A stretch of DNA of 64,000 nucleotides. Source: Corynebacterium aquatimens. GTDB taxonomy: Bacteria; Actinomycetota; Actinomycetes; Mycobacteriales; Mycobacteriaceae. The position numbers and the translations under genes were made by a program. Shown in pieces: positions 36,960 to 47,589 of this stretch (position 1 is its first letter; each line of letters begins with the position of its first letter). The stretch covers positions 1,426,001 through 1,490,000 of the forward strand of contig NZ_CP046980.1 of the NCBI RefSeq assembly GCF_030408395.1. The letters are read 5' to 3'. The notes beneath the pieces are model-generated. The model was not told the DNA's origin. It ran no database searches and saw nothing but the letters and a program-made list of their open reading frames with translations.

Positions 36960-37196
36960 ATGGCAGCAGCCTACATTCCGCGTCCGAACCCGAGTTTTCT
37001 CGACGGGCTCGAGCGCGTGAAGAGATCGGGCACGCAACGTTGGCGTGATCCCGATCAATCGATCGTCTTTGAGTACGACCGTTTACATGGTCACGTGGAG
37101 GGTTACAATCGTCGAGGAGAACATATCGGTATCTTCGACGTCCACACGGGCCATAGGATTGGTCAACCGGTGAGGGGAAAGAAAATCGATGTTTAA
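36960..37196 (+). CDS. Miniature colicin-E3-type ribonuclease (toxin)
   Basis: A 78-residue protein that is essentially just the cytotoxic domain of colicin E3, the 16S rRNA nuclease cutting in the decoding centre. Key blocks match the colicin E3 C-terminus as I remember it: RWRDPDQ, FEYDRLHGHVEGY (colicin YEWDSQHGELEGY), GEHIGIFDVHTGHRI (GQHLGSFDPKTGNQL) and a basic PVRGKKI end. The catalytic set Asp510-His513-Glu517-Arg545 corresponds to D40, H43, E47 and R72, all present; colicin Glu515 is His45 here. An in-frame stop nine codons upstream and a GGAAGGCGGG ribosome site show it is not the tail of a larger secreted toxin. It overlaps the next gene by 8 nt. Local GC is visibly lower than in neighbours, suggesting transfer. 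Confidence 0.85.
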   Translation: MAAAYIPRPNPSFLDGLERVKRSGTQRWRDPDQSIVFEYDRLHGHVEGYNRRGEHIGIFDVHTGHRIGQPVRGKKIDV

Positions 37197-37410
37197 ACCA
37201 TTTGTGGACAGGTGTCTTGAAGGTGAAGCATCCTTGGATGAGATCGATGATTGGGTTACTGCCTGGCACAACTCCGCCCCTGGCAGCGAAAATCTGACGC
37301 TCGATGCGTATCTTGGTTTCAACGAGGAAGAAGGCGCTATCTGGACGCGCTACCCCAAACGGTTGGGCGAGATTCTTGAGAACCGGCGCCATCAATCACA
37401 GATCGCGTAG
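37189..37410 (+). CDS. Putative immunity/antitoxin partner of the E3-type nuclease
   Basis: A 73-residue acidic protein whose ATG lies inside the toxin gene's last codons (ATGTTTAAA over GATGTTTAA), so the two are translationally coupled; GGGGAAAG precedes it. Composition and layout (EIDDWVTAWH, then L-x-AYLGFNEEEGAIWTRYPKRLGEILENRR) match a widespread small antitoxin type with the pattern L-x-E-Y-L-G-hydrophobic-x-x-x-E-Y-x-x-W-hydrophobic-x-x-P-x-x-L. It does not resemble the classical colicin E3 immunity protein in any way I can see. The role as antitoxin is inferred from position, overlap and charge. Confidence 0.7.
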   Translation: MFKPFVDRCLEGEASLDEIDDWVTAWHNSAPGSENLTLDAYLGFNEEEGAIWTRYPKRLGEILENRRHQSQIA

Positions 37411-37475
37411 GGCAAAATCACGGCGGGGCAGCTACCTGTGCTTTTTCCTGATCGAACCAATCCAAGTCTGCTGCG

Positions 37476-37778
37476 GTGATGTTCCACGGCAACCAGCCGA
37501 CCAAGAACGCCAATTCTTCCGCCCAGGAGCAGGTATCCGTGATGACCATGCACGGCGCCAAGGGCATGGAGTTCACCCACGTTGTTCTCATCGGCGTAGG
37601 CAAAACGGTCATGCCACAGCGATTCGCGTTGAAGGACCTTTCCACAGAGGACCAGGCAACCGCGTTGCAGCGTGAACGCTCACTCCTTTACGTCGCGGCG
37701 TCGCGCGCCCGCGATGAGCTGGTGATCACCACGTCCGATGAGCCGTCGGAGCTGCTTCCACCGTCGCGAAGGTCGTAG
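37476..37778 (+). pseudogene. UvrD/Rep-type helicase remnant (C-terminal motifs only)
   Basis: The frame encodes only the final part of a superfamily 1 helicase: motif V-like VSVMTMHGAKGMEFTHVVLIGV, then RERSLLYVAASRARDELVITTS (motif VI with the ATP-contacting Arg). Walker A and motifs I-IV are absent, and an in-frame stop lies just upstream of the first Met (37476), which is probably not a real start. It is a decayed fragment pointing towards the DUF4411 remnant, and marks a deletion or recombination scar in the accessory region. Confidence 0.75.
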
Positions 37779-37784
37779 TGGCGG

Positions 37785-37913
37785 TCAGAAAACGATCCCT
37801 TCAGAGCGCAAATAACCCAAGTTATTGACGCAACTCACGCCAAAGGCGTTCGCTGCATCAGGGATTTGGACTCTCGTCGTTTTCCGCGGACTCGGTTTTT
37901 CATAACTGGTCAC
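37785..37913 (-). pseudogene. DUF4411 (PIN-like) C-terminal remnant
   Basis: A 42-codon minus-strand frame starting at a GTG that overlaps the peptidase stop (GTGA) and reading VTSYEKPSPRKTTRVQIPDA...NAFGV...LRSEGIVF. This is the C-terminal tail of DUF4411 PIN-like proteins (pattern VTxEK...KIPDxCxAFGV...hLR), which normally follow an ImmA/IrrE gene with the same kind of overlap and are thought to be toxins. About 120 N-terminal residues, including the PIN acidic residues, are missing, so it cannot be an active nuclease. Confidence 0.72.
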
Positions 37914-39043
37914 GGAGCCCCCTGATACTCGGCAACCAGATCTCGGATCGTGGAGATTTTGTTGATTCCTAGCTTTCTAGAAGCCTCGGTTTCAGTGATC
38001 CGTTCTTCAGCCAGGGCTTCTGTCAAAGCTGACAAGAATCTGCGGCCAAGCCGAGAACGGGTGGTGTTTCTAAAATTTCCACCAGTCGGTTTTCGCGTCG
38101 GCAGTTCTTCTTTCCGCATTTCCAGAAATGCTGCTGCACAATCCCGTGTAATCAATCCGGCATCCACGAGGCTCCAGATCACGACTTCCCCGCTCACCCC
38201 GAATTGTTGATATGCCCATTGCGTAGTTTCGCCAAGGTCCTGCATCTCGTTCCACGCTCGTGCAATATCAGCGGAAGGGGCGAGAAATTCTGCAGCAAAA
38301 GCGTTGCACCACCGTTCAACCGCTCGGTGGTCATTCCGCTCGCCCGAAATTCCAGGGGAATCGATCAAAACATGGGCGAGCTCATGAGCCAGGCTGAACA
38401 ACTGCCCCGTTTTCGAGTCTGACCCGTTAACAAAAATCAAGCCGAAGGAATCGCGTATCAGCGTGAAACCTCTGAACTCTTCGACATCCAGTTTTCGTGC
38501 GTTGTTGTTACCCACCACAGAGCTGCGCATAACCAGGATTCCAGCTTCCTCGATCGCATCGCTGAGTGTCAAAATTCTTTCTCGGCCACGCTCAACCGTT
38601 CCCGGGATCCAATCCAGAAGAAGGTGAGCATCCATAACCGCAGCTCCTACATCGGAGCTAAGGGAAAATCTTCCAACGCAGTTTGGTGGAGCGATTCCAG
38701 ATCGAAGGGTATTCTCGGCATACCAATCCAAACGGCTTTCGCACGTGTGAATCAGTTCTTCCAGATCAGGGCTGGCAGAGACTACTTCGCTGCTTCGAAT
38801 CGAGCGGAAATCAGGCAGCTGCGGTTGATCATCCACTGGTGTATCGAGGAGCAAGTAGCCAAACGGAATTCTCGCCATGCTGGCCAGCGCTTTAGCTTGG
38901 CGTAACGTAGGATATTTTTCTCCAGCGAGCCAGGATTGAAGCAACCTAAAGTCGCTTTTCTCTTGAAGTTCATCGACAGGAACGCGGGTGCGTTCAACTG
39001 CCCATTGGAGAACTGGTTGCTTGACTGGAACCCTAACAGCCAC
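37910..39043 (-). CDS. ImmA/IrrE-family metallopeptidase with N-terminal XRE-like helix-turn-helix
   Basis: A 377-residue protein. The N-terminal ~65 residues (RVPVKQPVLQWAVERTRV...LQSWLAGEKYPTLRQAKALASMARIPFGYLLLD) are the XRE-like module typical of this group. The peptidase domain has HELAH (zinc ligands, about 220-224) and downstream NAFAAEFLAP with the third ligand Glu (about 252). ImmA/IrrE proteins cleave repressors to derepress mobile elements or stress genes, or act as antitoxins to an adjacent DUF4411 PIN protein; here that partner is only a remnant. I place the start at GTG 39043, which has GAGGAGGT at 5 nt, rather than 39097. Codon use and GC are lower than in core genes, suggesting acquisition by transfer. 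Confidence 0.83.
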   Translation of the reverse strand: MAVRVPVKQPVLQWAVERTRVPVDELQEKSDFRLLQSWLAGEKYPTLRQAKALASMARIPFGYLLLDTPVDDQPQLPDFRSIRSSEVVSASPDLEELIHTCESRLDWYAENTLRSGIAPPNCVGRFSLSSDVGAAVMDAHLLLDWIPGTVERGRERILTLSDAIEEAGILVMRSSVVGNNNARKLDVEEFRGFTLIRDSFGLIFVNGSDSKTGQLFSLAHELAHVLIDSPGISGERNDHRAVERWCNAFAAEFLAPSADIARAWNEMQDLGETTQWAYQQFGVSGEVVIWSLVDAGLITRDCAAAFLEMRKEELPTRKPTGGNFRNTTRSRLGRRFLSALTEALAEERITETEASRKLGINKISTIRDLVAEYQGAP

Positions 39044-39155
39044 TACGACCTCCTCTCTTAGCTGATGTTCATTCGCGATCTCATTCTTTAACGCCATCCT
39101 AGATCAGTGCCCCGACACTAACGCCTCGGTCGACTCCCCGGCTAGCATCGTCGGC

Positions 39156-39881
39156 ATGACTTCCATCGGCCGGCACACCATTTTCCAGAACTCGCTCATG
39201 TCCGCGCTCCTCGACGGCATCTATGACGGGGAACTCACCATCGGTGACATGCTGTCAAAGGGCAACTTCGGCCTTGGCACCTTCGACGCGCTCGATGGGG
39301 AGATGATCATCCTGGACGGCACTTGCTACCAGCTGCGCGGCGACGGCTCAGCAACGATCGCTGACCTGGATCAAAAAAGCCCATTTGGCCAGGTGACAAA
39401 CTTCGTGCCGCGCATCGTGGCGGACGCGCCCAAGGGTATGCGTCGCAGCGAGCTTTCGGCGTTTATCGACGAACTCCAGCCGTCTGGCAACTATCTCCAC
39501 GCGGTGAAGATCACGGGTGAGTTCGACACCGTGACCACCCGCACCGTGACTAAGCAGGAAAAACCATATCCACCGATGCAGGAAGCCGTTGGTGACGACA
39601 AAGAGATCACGTTTGAAAACGTGCGCGGCATCATCGGTGGCTTCCGCACCCCCGGATACGCCAAGGGCATCGGGGTGCCCGGTTGCCACGTGCATTTCAT
39701 TGACGACGACCGCACCACCGGCGGCCACGTCCTCGACTACACCGTCCACGACGCCATCATCGAGCTCTGCCCCGCCACAGATATTGAGCTCCACCTCCCG
39801 CTCACCGCGGACTTCGCCGCCGGCAACCTCTCACCGGAAGACTTAGACCAGCAGATCCACGACACCGAAGTGAAAAGTTAA
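39156..39881 (+). CDS. budA: Acetolactate decarboxylase
   Basis: Converts 2-acetolactate to (R)-acetoin, relieving acid stress and draining acetolactate from the IlvBN reaction. The 241 residues show the family order: SLMSALLDGIYDGELTIGDML, GNFGLGTFDALDGEMIILDG, FRTPGYAKGIGVPGCHVHFIDDDRTTGGHVLDY with the three zinc-binding His of HVH...H. TAGCAT lies exactly 7 nt before the ATG (leaderless pattern). No budB, butanediol dehydrogenase or regulator lies next to it. It is inserted between the ImmA gene and the lipoprotein in the left duplication unit. Confidence 0.95.
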   Translation: MTSIGRHTIFQNSLMSALLDGIYDGELTIGDMLSKGNFGLGTFDALDGEMIILDGTCYQLRGDGSATIADLDQKSPFGQVTNFVPRIVADAPKGMRRSELSAFIDELQPSGNYLHAVKITGEFDTVTTRTVTKQEKPYPPMQEAVGDDKEITFENVRGIIGGFRTPGYAKGIGVPGCHVHFIDDDRTTGGHVLDYTVHDAIIELCPATDIELHLPLTADFAAGNLSPEDLDQQIHDTEVKS

Positions 39882-39938
39882 AACATTTCCCCCTTGCCAC
39901 GTCGCTGAGATTTTATATATTTAGTGAAAGGAAATCAG

Positions 39939-39995
39939 ATGTCCGAGGTTTCCTACTCTGTAGTGCGGTGCTCGCCGCACGTTTGCTGTCGATAA
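39939..39995 (+). CDS. Candidate 18-residue Cys-containing upstream ORF
   Basis: ATG with GAAAGGAAA 4-10 nt upstream encodes MSEVSYSVVRCSPHVCCR and stops 25 nt before the lipoprotein ATG. TATATT about 20 nt upstream could be its -10. Three of the last eight residues are Cys, and a stem GTGCGG-tgctcg-CCGCAC (39963-39980) lies inside. Cys-rich upstream ORFs controlling downstream genes by ribosome stalling are known in mycobacteria; whether this is one is inference. The stop codon TAA is part of a partial copy of the iterated motif. Confidence 0.45.
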   Translation: MSEVSYSVVRCSPHVCCR

Positions 39996-40020
39996 AAACC
40001 AGTTGAAAGAAGGAAACACA

Positions 40021-40323
40021 ATGCGTCGTATCGCCGCCGCTACCATGCTCGCCGTCATGCCGCTGTTCACCCTCACCGGCTGCACGGGGTCAGTGCCTAA
40101 GAATGAAGTCGAAACTCAGATCGCCGACCAGCTCGAAGCACAGGTTGGTCAGCGCCCAGACAGTATCGAGTGCCCGGGCGACCTCGAAGCCAAGGAAGGC
40201 GCCACCATGCGGTGCACGCTTTCTGCCGGGGACACCAAGTACGGCGTGGATGTTCAAGTGACCAAGGCCGAGGGCGGCAAAGCCGAGTTCGACATCCAGG
40301 TCGACGACGCGCCGATGAACTAA
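40021..40323 (+). CDS. DUF4333-type lipoprotein
   Basis: A 100-residue exported lipoprotein: MRRIAAATMLAVMPLFTLTGC signal with lipobox LTGC (Cys21), then a short domain with the DUF4333 pattern (VETQIADQLEAQVGQRPDSIECPGDLEAKEGATMRCTL...YGVDVQVTKAEG...FDIQVDD), including the paired Cys (IEC...MRC) likely to form a disulfide. This family is abundant in actinobacterial envelopes; role unknown. GAAAGAAGGAAAC precedes the ATG. An in-frame upstream ATG (40003) would put the ribosome site inside the gene and is rejected. It may be controlled by the small upstream ORF. Confidence 0.85.
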   Translation: MRRIAAATMLAVMPLFTLTGCTGSVPKNEVETQIADQLEAQVGQRPDSIECPGDLEAKEGATMRCTLSAGDTKYGVDVQVTKAEGGKAEFDIQVDDAPMN

Positions 40324-40344
40324 GCGCATCCGCTTTGCCCGAGC

Positions 40345-41332
<988 letters not shown>

Positions 41333-41376
41333 GTATTTCAGTGCCACCCGACCTCGGGCTGTGTATACTCCTATTT

Positions 41377-42186
41377 GTGCAGCGCTCAAATAAACTACGC
41401 CGGTCGATGGCACTGACGTTTTCCGTTGCCGTCGTACTCTCCATCACGGCAGTGTGCGGGGCTTTCCTCATGCTCGACGTTGTAATCCCCAATTGGTTCG
41501 TCATCGTCGCCAGGTGGATTCCCGCCATTGTCGCAGCAACAGTGATCGTGGCGTATCAACAGCGCGAGGTGCTGGGCTGGTTTCGGCTTCGTACCCCCTG
41601 GCGAAGCGCCATCTTCGGCAGCCTGGTCGCCGTGGGTGTGCTGCTGGGCACCTACGCTATCGCGGCAGCCATCGCGCTTGCTGCTGGAGTTGGCGAGCCC
41701 CATTCGGCCAGCTTCTACGTGCGCGCACTCGCGTTCATTGCTCCGGCGACACTGTTGTTCTCGCTGAGCACTCTCGGCGAGGAGGTGGCATGGCGCGGGT
41801 TCCTTCACACATGCCTGGGCGATACCGGTGTTTGGCGCTCCTCGGCCGCGATCTCGGGACTGTGGGTGATTTTCCATCTCCCTCTCCACGCGACCATGGT
41901 CTACCAAAGCGTCCTGCCGCTGGATGCTGCGCTGACCTCGACGCTTACGCTCTTCGCGCTCGGTTTGCTACTCAGCGCGACAGCCCACCGTTTCGGCTCT
42001 CCCTGGCCGGCTACCTTCGGGCACGCTCTGCCCCTGTCCACCTTGAATCTGATCAGCCTGCCCGCCGGCCCCAGCCCCACTGACCATTGGGTGGTCGCGG
42101 GCATCACCTTCACAGCTCTCGTGCTGGCGGCTGTTGCGCTCGCCCCCGGCCGCCGGTCGGCGGGGACGTCAATGCCCGCACCATGA
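41377..42186 (+). CDS. CPBP-family intramembrane metalloprotease (CAAX-like)
   Basis: A 269-residue polytopic protein with about eight spans. It has the CPBP motifs EEVAWRGFL (EExxxR, about residue 140) and downstream FHLPLH (FxxxH-type), with a third His region later (FGHALPLS). Family members include CAAX prenyl proteases and bacteriocin self-immunity proteins; the substrate here is unknown. I start at GTG 41377, which lies 7 nt after TATACT (41364-41369), giving a leaderless mRNA; ATG 41407 is an alternative. Its 3' end overlaps the convergent tetR-type gene by 77 bp. Confidence 0.82.
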   Translation: MQRSNKLRRSMALTFSVAVVLSITAVCGAFLMLDVVIPNWFVIVARWIPAIVAATVIVAYQQREVLGWFRLRTPWRSAIFGSLVAVGVLLGTYAIAAAIALAAGVGEPHSASFYVRALAFIAPATLLFSLSTLGEEVAWRGFLHTCLGDTGVWRSSAAISGLWVIFHLPLHATMVYQSVLPLDAALTSTLTLFALGLLLSATAHRFGSPWPATFGHALPLSTLNLISLPAGPSPTDHWVVAGITFTALVLAAVALAPGRRSAGTSMPAP

Positions 42187-42799
42187 GGGTGCGGGCAATC
42201 TCATCTCCGGCCCGAAAATCAAGGCCGGGGCTAGCCTGACCGATCATCGCTGCCGTCAGGGGGTATTGCGACATCTCCTGCCGTCCGAGGGCGCGGGCGA
42301 AACCGGGGGTGACACCGTTGTCGGCGGCAATCAGGGCATGCCCGTAGACCCACTCGGTGAGCATGCCGGTGATACCGGCCGCAGCCTCGGCGCTGTGCCC
42401 CACTGTAACCTGGAAAAACGTCAGTAGAGTTTCGTTGAGTTTCAGGGCGTTGGGTCCCGCAATGCGCTGTTGCGCGAGAAGCTGAGCGTGACCGGGGTTA
42501 TCCGTGAAGAGCTTCTGCACGTGCTGGAGGAAGGTCGCAAGCGCGGTTTCCGGATCGTCGATAAGCAAAAGCTCTGTATCGATTGCTCCGAGGAACCTGT
42601 CGCCTAGCGCGATCCGAATCGACTCCAGGTCGGCGGCATAGGTGTAGAGGGCTGTGGGACTGACCCCGGCCTGTTTCGCGATGCGGCGCTGCGTCAGCGC
42701 TCTGGGCCCTTGGCTGGCGAGAAGTTCCTCCGCGGCCAGAAGGATCGTCTCGACGGAGATATCGCCCCTCGGACCCCGCTTTCCTGTTCCACCAGCCAT
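42110..42799 (-). CDS. TetR-family transcriptional regulator
   Basis: A 229-residue repressor type: N-terminal helix-turn-helix ISVETILLAAEELLASQGPRALTQRRIAKQAGVSPTALYTYAADLESI (about 14-60), then an all-helical ligand domain of the TetR C-terminal type (DPETALATFLQHVQKLF..., LTEWVYGHALIA). I start at ATG 42799 (MAGGTGKRG), with TACGAT 6 nt upstream (42806-42811). It converges with the CPBP protease gene (77-bp overlap) and is divergent from the ArsR-like gene, so either is a plausible target. Confidence 0.85.
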   Translation of the reverse strand: MAGGTGKRGPRGDISVETILLAAEELLASQGPRALTQRRIAKQAGVSPTALYTYAADLESIRIALGDRFLGAIDTELLLIDDPETALATFLQHVQKLFTDNPGHAQLLAQQRIAGPNALKLNETLLTFFQVTVGHSAEAAAGITGMLTEWVYGHALIAADNGVTPGFARALGRQEMSQYPLTAAMIGQASPGLDFRAGDEIARTLMVRALTSPPTGGRGRAQQPPAREL

Positions 42800-42888
42800 G
42801 GGCTGATCGTAGCGCGTGCGTTTGGGACGAACCGCAATGACCTCAGCGCGCAATCGCGCCGCAGAGTTCGTTGGGGGCACTCGCTTCT

Positions 42889-43350
42889 ATGTACACAGAC
42901 ATTGACCGCGTCGCCGCCCTCGAGCGGAGAGTCGCGCAGCTCGAAGCCCATTTCACGCTTTCCCAGCAACAGCCCCCCGCCTTCGCCCTCATCGAGGCGA
43001 TCAACCGCAACGACGAGCTTGTCGACGGCGTCGTCACGTTCGGCGGCGCCGTCGATACCGGGATCGGCCACTACGAATACGAGTGGTCCCGTCCCACCCA
43101 CTGGGTTACAGACAGCCCCTGGGAGGACGAGATCTCGCGCCTGTCCGCACTCACCCACCCGCAGCGCGGAGAGATCCTGCGCCGCCTTTTGGGGGCTCCC
43201 GCCACCGTTGCCGAGCTCGTGTCGGGAGATATCGTCTCTTCCACGGGTACGTCCTACCACCACCTGGGCGCGCTACAAGCCGCGGGTTGGGTGACCAAGC
43301 ACGATGGCGGGTACGCCATTCCCCCGCCCGCGTCATTCCACTGCTGGTGA
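42889..43350 (+). CDS. ArsR-like winged-helix protein
   Basis: A 153-residue protein. The N-terminus (DRVAALERRVAQLEAH) is a predicted coiled coil, and residues 75-145 form a winged helix (EISRLSALTHPQRGEILRRLLGAPATVAELVSGDIVSSTGTSYHHLGALQAAGWVTKHDGGYAI) with the ArsR recognition-helix layout. No metal-binding Cys are present, so metal sensing is unlikely. ATG 42889 (MYTDIDRVA) is preferred to an upstream GTG (42871). It ends 25 nt before the second serine hydrolase gene and could regulate it. Confidence 0.75.
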   Translation: MYTDIDRVAALERRVAQLEAHFTLSQQQPPAFALIEAINRNDELVDGVVTFGGAVDTGIGHYEYEWSRPTHWVTDSPWEDEISRLSALTHPQRGEILRRLLGAPATVAELVSGDIVSSTGTSYHHLGALQAAGWVTKHDGGYAIPPPASFHCW

Positions 43351-43375
43351 TTATCACAGCGTGCGAGGCACACTG

Positions 43376-44386
43376 ATGAAGCCGACTGCTCTGGCCGCCA
43401 GCGGCCTCGCCGTAATCCTCACGCTGACCGTGATGCTGCTTCTCGGGCCCCGCCCGATCACGGTGGGCACGCACGCCACGGGTGATGCGTCCGTCTCCAG
43501 CGCACTTCACAACAACGCCGAACCCGGGCACAACGACCTCGCCGCCTTCTTCCTCGACAACGGCAACGTCCGCTTTGGCGGCCTCGACGCCGACGAGCAC
43601 ACCGAGTTCGAATTCGGCTCCATCACCAAAACCTTCAACGCCGAGCTACTGCGCCAGCAGATTGCAAGCGGCTACATCACGCTTGAAACAACAGTCGGCG
43701 AGCTTATCGACGTCCCCGCCCCGATCGCCGACGTCAACATGGAAGAACTCGCCAACCACACCTCTGGGTTAAGCTCGGCGCCCGTCGAGCTTATAAGCAA
43801 CCGCCTGGCCATGGTTTTATCCAACGGCAACCCCTACCGCGAGGCGACAGCCGATGAGATCATCTCCTACGCGGGCGATGGAGAGCTGAAAAATCGCGGC
43901 CAGCGCAACTACTCCAACTACGGCCACGCCCTTCTCGGGCAGATTCTGGCCCGCAACGCGAACGTCAGTTACGAGGAATTGCTGCGCACCTCAATTCTCG
44001 AGCCCGCAGGCATGGATGAGACATACCTCGCGACGTCCGGCTCTGGAGAATACAGCTCCCGAGGACTCGGCTTGCACGGTCGCGCCGTTGAGCCTTGGGA
44101 CATGGACGGCTCGGCCCCGGCGGGCGCCATCTGCTCCACCCCGGCGGACATGGGCAAGTACGCACAGTGGGTCGCCGACCACGGTCGCCCCGAGTATGGG
44201 TGGGCCCGCAGGGGAGATGGGTGGGACCGAGTACGCCTTCCACAACAGCGGGACCGGAGGTTTCCGGACCATGCTCCTGTGGTCCCCGGACGGCGAGGAT
44301 GCCGTGTTCGTCGCTAAATCCAGCAGCATGTGGGTCGACGGGCTCGCCGCGGGCCTGCTCGAAGAACTCGAAGGGACAGATAGGCG

Positions 44387-44390
<4 letters not shown>
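43376..44390 (+). pseudogene. Membrane-anchored serine hydrolase, copy B, frameshifted
   Basis: Paralogue of the hydrolase at 34947: N-terminal span (LAVILTLTVMLLLGP), SITK active-site motif in FGSITKTFNAELL, NHTSGL, YSNYGHALLGQIL (YxN) and PAGMDETYLATSGS. After PEYGW (about 44203) the frame changes by +1; the next frame continues with GGTEYAFHNSGTGGFRTMLLWSPDGEDAVFVAKSS to 44390. Removing one G from the GGGTGGG run at 44200-44206 would restore a continuous ~338-residue protein, so the frameshift is either real decay or a sequencing error. It lacks the Asn/Gln-rich insert of copy A. Its end overlaps the next gene (ATGA). Confidence 0.8.
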
Positions 44391-46655
<2,265 letters not shown>

Positions 46656-46671
46656 CTAGCTTAGGGCGAAG

Positions 46672-46762
46672 TATACTTCGATGATTCAGGCCTCCTGGCT
46701 CACACCCGTGACCTGCGGAAACGTCGGGCCGCCGGAGGGCGTTTTTCATCGAAGTATACTGA
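46672..46762. repeat. Inverted-repeat element E3 (91 bp, 15-bp perfect arms)
   Basis: AGTATACTTCGATGA (46672-46686) and TCATCGAAGTATACT (46748-46762) are perfect complements; the left arm is also part of the palindrome CGAAGTATACTTCG. On the minus strand the inside carries a CGCC-ctcc-GGCG hairpin next to its first arm, then CGTTTCCGCAGGTCA, spaced as in element E1 (15-30-7-24-15 versus 15-31-7-25-15). It lies between the divergent ligA and exonuclease genes; AGTATACT could also supply -10 sequences. Confidence 0.7.
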
Positions 46763-46842
46763 CCCCGCCGGGAGCTCGGCGGTGGCTGCTGGTTTCGCTG
46801 GTTTCGCGGGGTGGTGTCGGGGCGCTCGTTAGAATAAGCGCC

Positions 46843-47538
46843 ATGAGCACTCCCGCAGCCGCCCCAAATGTCTTCGACGCCTCGCGCATGCTGTCCTTCG
46901 ACCTGGAAACGACCTCCGCGAACCCGCGCGAGGCTCGGATTGTCACCTCGGCGCTCGTGCGTATCGACGGATCGGCGGTCACCGCCACCGAAACCCTCGC
47001 TGATCCCGGGGTGGAGATCCCGGAGCAGGCGGCGGCGATCCACGGGATCAGTACAGAAAAGGCGCGCGCGGAGGGCCGGCCGCACGAGGAGGTCCTGCGC
47101 GAAACCGTCGACGCAATCAGGCAGGCGTGGGACGATGGGCTCACACTCGTGGTGTTCAACGCGCCGTATGACTTGTCGGTGCTGCGGGCTCTGACCGGGG
47201 ATTTCACCGTGACCGGGCCGGTGTACGACCCGCTGGTGATCGACCGCGCGAATGACCGTTACCGCCCCGGCAAGCGCAACCTGGGCGCGTTGTGCGAGTT
47301 CTACGGGGTGAAGTTAGAAAACGCGCACGAGGCTACGGCGGATGCAACCGCCGCCGCGCGCATCGCGTGGAAGCAGGTCAAGAAGGTCTGGCCGGAGCTG
47401 GCCCGCATGGATGTTGGCGAACTCATGGAGTACCAAGCTGTGAAGCACTACGAAATCCAGGAAGAGTTCCGCACCTATTGTTCTTCGCGCGGGCGCTCGA
47501 TAGACGGGATCAACACCGCCTGGCCGATGATCAGCTAA
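46843..47538 (+). CDS. DEDDh 3'-5' exonuclease (DnaQ-like)
   Basis: A 231-residue nuclease of the epsilon-subunit family. Exo I is SFDLETTSANPREARIVTSALV (DxE), Exo II VVFNAPYDLSVLRAL (N-x-x-x-D), and Exo III HEATADATAAARI (HxxxxD), so all catalytic acids are present. It lacks the polymerase-binding tail of true DnaQ, so it is a stand-alone proofreading or RNase T-like nuclease. I start at ATG 46843, 7 nt after TAGAAT (46830-46835), a leaderless arrangement; the open frame upstream runs through element E3. Confidence 0.9.
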   Translation: MSTPAAAPNVFDASRMLSFDLETTSANPREARIVTSALVRIDGSAVTATETLADPGVEIPEQAAAIHGISTEKARAEGRPHEEVLRETVDAIRQAWDDGLTLVVFNAPYDLSVLRALTGDFTVTGPVYDPLVIDRANDRYRPGKRNLGALCEFYGVKLENAHEATADATAAARIAWKQVKKVWPELARMDVGELMEYQAVKHYEIQEEFRTYCSSRGRSIDGINTAWPMIS

Positions 47539-47589
47539 CCCTTGATGCAGCCCTTGATTTCGGCGCTGGCGGCGCGGTAAAAATTGAGT

